A stretch of DNA of 64,000 nt from the NCBI RefSeq assembly GCF_965276875.1, contig NZ_OZ255701.1, positions 4,092,001 through 4,156,000 on the forward strand, written 5' to 3'. This document shows positions 60,760 through 64,000 of this stretch, in pieces. This stretch comes from Lichenicoccus sp965276875 (GTDB taxonomy: Bacteria; Pseudomonadota; Alphaproteobacteria; Acetobacterales; Acetobacteraceae). A program made the position numbers and the translations under genes. Each line of letters starts with the position of its first letter. The stretch's first letter is position 1. Under the pieces are notes generated by a model. The model did not search any database. It saw only the letters and a program-made list of their open reading frames with translations, and was not told the origin of the DNA.

Positions 60760-61402
60760 TTGCGCGATGGATTTGTTCCCCGACGATCGCCGCCGCCTGA
60801 TGCTTGATCCCGGCGCCGTTCTGCTCGGCGGCTTTGCACTGCCTGATGATCGCCTATTGCTTGAGGCAATCGCAACGATCGCCGAGGCAGCGCCCTTCCG
60901 CCATCTCGAAACACCCGGCGGACGACGCATGTCGGTGGCGATGACCAACGCCGGCCGGCTCGGCTGGGTCTCGGACCCACGCGGCTATCGCTACGATCCC
61001 AACGACCCGCTCGGCGGCGCCCCCTGGCCGGCCATGCCGCAAGCCTTCGCAGCCCTGGCGCGCAACGCCGCGGCGAAAGCGGGCTTCGACGACTTCGCGC
61101 CCGAGGCCTGCCTAATCAACCGCTACGAACCCGGCGCCAAGCTGTCGCTGCACCAGGACCGCGACGAACGAAACCTCGACCAGCCGATCGTCTCTGTCTC
61201 GCTCGGCGTCGACGCCTGCTTCCTGTGGGGCGGACCAACCCGAGCCGACCGCCCCCGTCGCCTCGCGCTGCATCACGGCGACGTTGTCGTCTGGGGCGGC
61301 CCTGCCCGGCTCACCTTCCACGGCATCGATACCTTGGCGCCCAGCACGCACCCCCTGACTGGCGCGCTGCGCTACAATCTCACCTTCCGTAGGGCGGCGT
61401 AG
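60746..61402 (+). CDS. alkB: AlkB: DNA oxidative demethylase
   Basis: AlkB directly reverses N1-methyladenine and N3-methylcytosine by oxidative demethylation. The 218-residue product has the iron ligands HQDRDE near residue 135 and FHGIDTLAPSTHP near residue 192, and the final RYNLTFRRA (RxNxTxR, 2OG-binding). GWVSDPRGYRYDPNDPLGG and CLINRYEPGAKLSLHQDRDE are family-typical. The start is taken as 60746, but ATG at 60767 (MDLFPDDRRR) fits the shorter E. coli N-terminus and may be the true one. It overlaps the previous gene by 14 bases. Confidence 0.95.
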   Translation: MMPRDCAMDLFPDDRRRLMLDPGAVLLGGFALPDDRLLLEAIATIAEAAPFRHLETPGGRRMSVAMTNAGRLGWVSDPRGYRYDPNDPLGGAPWPAMPQAFAALARNAAAKAGFDDFAPEACLINRYEPGAKLSLHQDRDERNLDQPIVSVSLGVDACFLWGGPTRADRPRRLALHHGDVVVWGGPARLTFHGIDTLAPSTHPLTGALRYNLTFRRAA

Positions 61403-61435
61403 TCGGTCATCGGCCCCTCTCGCGCGCACGGTGAT

Positions 61436-63343
61436 CTACGCGGCCACGATCGTCAGCTCGGCTTCGGTCGCGTCCTCGTCTGCTTCAGCATCGTCGCCCT
61501 CTTCTGTAAGGTTGCCGGTGTAGGCGGCTTTGCCCATCGCCTGCTCGATCAAGGCCAGCAACTGTTTCTGTCTGACATCCATGAAGATTTCGAACTTATC
61601 ACCACGCAAAAGCATCGGGTCGATCAGGTGCGATCGCAGGTAGGTCTCGAGTTTCTGCCGTTCGATCGCAGGTGTTGTCTCGTTCCCCTTTTCTAACTTT
61701 GCAATGTATTGCGACGGTGCAACGCCACCGATAATTCGGTTCGTCCTGAAGGAGAGCGGTGTTTTGTTGATGATGGAATCAAAAATCGCCGGCTCGATAC
61801 CCTGAGACCTACACCAACCCTGTGGAAAAATGTGGTGGATGTCGACGTTTTCTCCAAAGAAAACCGTATGATCGAATTTTTGCCCAGATCGGAAGTCCTG
61901 CGCACCCTCCTTCATTAAGAGTGCGTTCATTCCCTTGTAGGCAGCAGACAGCCGCATCCGCATTGTCTTCAGTCGGTCGGAGCGGAAAATCGTCTCGCTT
62001 ACGGTCGAAGGTTCGGAGCCTCCCTTGAGCCAGAGAGGTACCTCCATGAAGTCGCGCGCGCTCCGGGATTCGACGGCAGAGCCATAAAGCTCGCCAAAGA
62101 CCCCGTTCCAATACCATTGGACCAGCTTTGCGCGTACCGCGTCGTGTTCCCAGGCTTCCCCGACGTCGGCAAGGATCGCGGCCAAGGGGACGATCTGGGA
62201 CTGATAGGGCAGATCAAAAATCCGGTAGATGTGCAGCATGTGCAAAAATTTGGCGGCCTGAGTGAACCCATGCTCCACTTTGGTTTCGAACTGCTTGTAG
62301 GCATCCAGCGGGAGGTCGAGGAGTGCCTGGCGGTTGCCGGAAACGGCTGGCAGTTCCTTGCCTTGCTTTCCAGCCTGTTCAGCCGTGCGCCGCCGTTCGC
62401 GGGTATAAAACAGCGAGATCGCTTGCAGGAAATCCGTGTTACTGACGCTCGCGAGGATGCCGGCATCGGAGTGCGCCGGCCTCAGAGCGTCAGCAAGTCG
62501 GCGATGACGCCCCTTCGTGCTGTCGTCACCGTACCAGTCCTTGCGGAGCTCGTGCCCCGACGCGGCATACAACGCCGTGACGAGCTCGAAGGCATCGAGC
62601 GCTTTGCCGCCGGTGTTGACCTTCTCGAAGACGACGCACACGGCCTCTTTTGAGGTCGATCGGTCCAGGGCGATCACCGGGACGCGGTAGTATTTAAAGT
62701 TCTCAAGGACTTGACGCTTGAAGCTTCGAAAATCCTCGCGGAGTTTTTTGTTCTGGTCACCTGACCAGAAATCATCGAAGCCGTCTTGCCACTTATCCCA
62801 ATCGAACACCTGGCAGACGGGATACACAAGTGCTGCGTACTCCTTCTCCGGCGTTGAAAGATCGCGCGTGATTTCGCGGCCAAAGTCCGTGCGCTCGGTC
62901 CTGTCCTCCGGAACACCAATGATTGCCTCTTCCCGATCAACGGCTTCATCAAGCGCCTTTCGGATGTCGATGTAGAACCACCGGCGGACTTTCTTCTTTT
63001 TGGGCGTGACGGTTTCGACAACCTTGCCGCGCAGAATGACTTGGTAAAGCGAGGTGATACGCTGCTGGCCGTCCAGGAGGAGCGATTGCGGAGCCGTCTG
63101 GCGGCCAGTCGCAGGTGCGCCTTCGACAAGGCGCGGTCTGAAGTTCACCGGACCGCCCGTGTCGAGTGACATGAGAGCGCCAACTGGAAAGGCTCGAGAA
63201 ACTGATGCGATCAGACTCTTTATACGGTTCTCATCCCAAACCCAGCTACGCTGAAAATCAGGAAGCTGAATGACGCCTCGATGGCAATCGTCGAGAAGTC
63301 TTTCCAGGTCAATTGGGTTTGTCTGAAACGTCGAGCCCGCCAC
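61436..63343 (-). CDS. GmrSD-like DUF262/HNH protein
   Basis: This 635-residue protein resembles GmrSD-type restriction factors in a single chain. N-terminal DUF262 has GVIQLPDFQRSWVWDENRIK near residue 24 and the DGQQRITSLYQVILRG motif near residue 89, both linked to NTP-dependent activity in relatives. The C-terminal half has an HNH-like region, VDIHHIFPQGWCRSQGI near residue 499 and INKTPLSFRTNRIIGG. The tail is acidic. Bases and codons look less G+C-rich than in the neighbours, suggesting transfer. GTG at 63343 has GGGGGAGG upstream. It may cut or block modified phage DNA. Confidence 0.85.
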   Translation of the reverse strand: MAGSTFQTNPIDLERLLDDCHRGVIQLPDFQRSWVWDENRIKSLIASVSRAFPVGALMSLDTGGPVNFRPRLVEGAPATGRQTAPQSLLLDGQQRITSLYQVILRGKVVETVTPKKKKVRRWFYIDIRKALDEAVDREEAIIGVPEDRTERTDFGREITRDLSTPEKEYAALVYPVCQVFDWDKWQDGFDDFWSGDQNKKLREDFRSFKRQVLENFKYYRVPVIALDRSTSKEAVCVVFEKVNTGGKALDAFELVTALYAASGHELRKDWYGDDSTKGRHRRLADALRPAHSDAGILASVSNTDFLQAISLFYTRERRRTAEQAGKQGKELPAVSGNRQALLDLPLDAYKQFETKVEHGFTQAAKFLHMLHIYRIFDLPYQSQIVPLAAILADVGEAWEHDAVRAKLVQWYWNGVFGELYGSAVESRSARDFMEVPLWLKGGSEPSTVSETIFRSDRLKTMRMRLSAAYKGMNALLMKEGAQDFRSGQKFDHTVFFGENVDIHHIFPQGWCRSQGIEPAIFDSIINKTPLSFRTNRIIGGVAPSQYIAKLEKGNETTPAIERQKLETYLRSHLIDPMLLRGDKFEIFMDVRQKQLLALIEQAMGKAAYTGNLTEEGDDAEADEDATEAELTIVAA

Positions 63344-63481
63344 CTTACTGCCTCCCCCTTTTGTATTGCCTGGCTGCCGATCAACGAACTGTTTCTTCGG
63401 CTAGGCCTTTGGCTACGTTGCTGTCCTATATGCCACAACACGATTGCTCCGGTAGCAAACCGAAACTTCTGTGCGGATACG

Positions 63482-63934
63482 CTACCCCCGCCCGCGATAG
63501 CCGGGCACGTCCTGGGCGGGTATCCACACGCCGGCCGGGGGTTCGCCGGTTTGCCAGAAGACGTCGATCGGGATGCCGCCGCGGGGATACCAATAGGCGC
63601 CGATCCTGAGCCAGAGCGGTTGCAGACGATCCACCAGGGTTTGCGCGATCTGCACGCTGCACGCCTCGTGGAAGGCGCCGTGGTTGCGAAAGCTGGTGAG
63701 ATAGAGCTTGAGCGACTTGCTCTCGACGATCCAGCCGTCCGGCACATAGTCGATCACCAGATGCGCGAAATCGGGCTGGCCGGTGACCGGGCAGAGCGAG
63801 GTGAATTCCGGTGCGGTGAAGCGCACCAGGTAGCGATGGTGCGGATGCGGCGAGGCGACCCGCTCTAGCACGGCCTCTTCGGGGCTCGATGGCGTCGGCG
63901 TTGGTTGGCCGAGTTGGGTACGGGGTTCAGTCAT
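63482..63934 (-). CDS. queF: NADPH-dependent 7-cyano-7-deazaguanine reductase QueF
   Basis: QueF reduces preQ0 to preQ1 in queuosine synthesis for tRNA. The 150-residue product is the short (YkvM-type) form with catalytic SLCPVTGQPDFAHLVIDYVP (Cys48, Asp55) and the signature IVESKSLKLYLTSFRNHGAF (ESKSLK, residues 71-76). His in NHGAFHE matches the family. ATG at 63934 overlaps the end of the upstream frame at 63927. The gene lies 138 bases after the DUF262 gene start, on the same strand. Confidence 0.96.
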   Translation of the reverse strand: MTEPRTQLGQPTPTPSSPEEAVLERVASPHPHHRYLVRFTAPEFTSLCPVTGQPDFAHLVIDYVPDGWIVESKSLKLYLTSFRNHGAFHEACSVQIAQTLVDRLQPLWLRIGAYWYPRGGIPIDVFWQTGEPPAGVWIPAQDVPGYRGRG

Positions 63935-64000
63935 CGGCGATGCTCATATCGGGGCGTTGCCACCAGCAGGACTCGCGCGGCGTCGGCAGCACGGCGCTGG
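63927..64000 (-). CDS. C-terminal end of an unidentified upstream gene
   Basis: The minus strand is open from the window edge and ends at TGA (63929-63927): it reads SAVLPTPRESCWWQRPDMSI and ADD. The last 8 bases overlap the queF start. Trp-Trp-Gln and Pro-rich composition do not suggest a family from so short a piece. The overlap with queF favours one operon. Partial gene, function unknown. Confidence 0.5.
   Translation of the reverse strand, partial: SAVLPTPRESCWWQRPDMSIADD

Overview
This is a G+C-rich alphaproteobacterial chromosome segment, most like Rhodospirillales/Acetobacteraceae. The pointers are an NDUFA12-type complex I protein gene next to mlaD, an atpHAGDC operon with no F0 genes, split flagellar export operons, NADP-type icd, DUF2155, DUF3297 and Coq7, and a C30-type carotenoid cluster. 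The lineage is inferred from gene content only; there is no rRNA or tRNA gene in the window.

Layout. 0-4.8 kb: two divergent flagellar operons (flgB-flgC-fliE-fliQ-fliR-flhB leftward; a small unknown gene, fliO and fliP rightward). 4.8-9.5 kb: icd, then a leftward set with a ribonucleotide-reductase-derived protein, a RidA-like protein, an acyltransferase-like protein and DUF2934. 9.6-14.3 kb: a tightly packed rightward run (NDUFA12, mlaD, unknown, DUF2155, otsB, otsA, dsbB, coq7). 14.3-20.1 kb: DUF1328, then a translationally coupled carotenoid operon (two CrtI-type desaturases, acyltransferase, glycosyltransferase, DUF2141). 20.2-29.5 kb: nadE, an aspartic protease, gcdH-pip-xerC-DUF484, and priA.

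29.5-40.7 kb is an accessory zone. It holds a DIP1984 gene followed by a fossil junction (a vapC tail fused to a second, diverged priA 3' end), a flavin monooxygenase/SDR pair, an HxlR regulator divergent from a LigB-type dioxygenase, an MFS carrier, a 2H phosphoesterase, an MmyB-type regulator divergent from two dehydrogenase-like genes, and an MFS pseudogene with three in-frame stops. Two clean inverted repeats lie in the divergent regulator intergenic regions.

40.8-45.7 kb is atpHAGDC. 45.7-53.5 kb is a surface-glycan island: a 1,454-residue methyltransferase/coiled-coil/GT2/GT2/GT4 fusion flanked by two paralogous methyltransferases, then an RgpF-like protein. 53.6-58.7 kb carries a BKACE enzyme, a small unknown protein, DUF3297, a RecD2-like helicase and a mannitol-dehydrogenase-family enzyme. 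59-61.4 kb is an alkylation-repair operon (ada, a 2OG-Fe(II) oxygenase, alkB). The window ends with a stand-alone GmrSD-like DUF262/HNH protein of foreign-looking composition and queF.

The most unusual points are the glycan fusion protein with its paired methyltransferases, the mosaic priA/vapC junction, the reductase-derived paralog beside a RidA protein, and the three-stop MFS pseudogene against the atp operon. No CRISPR array, insertion sequence, tRNA, rRNA or riboswitch was recognised.
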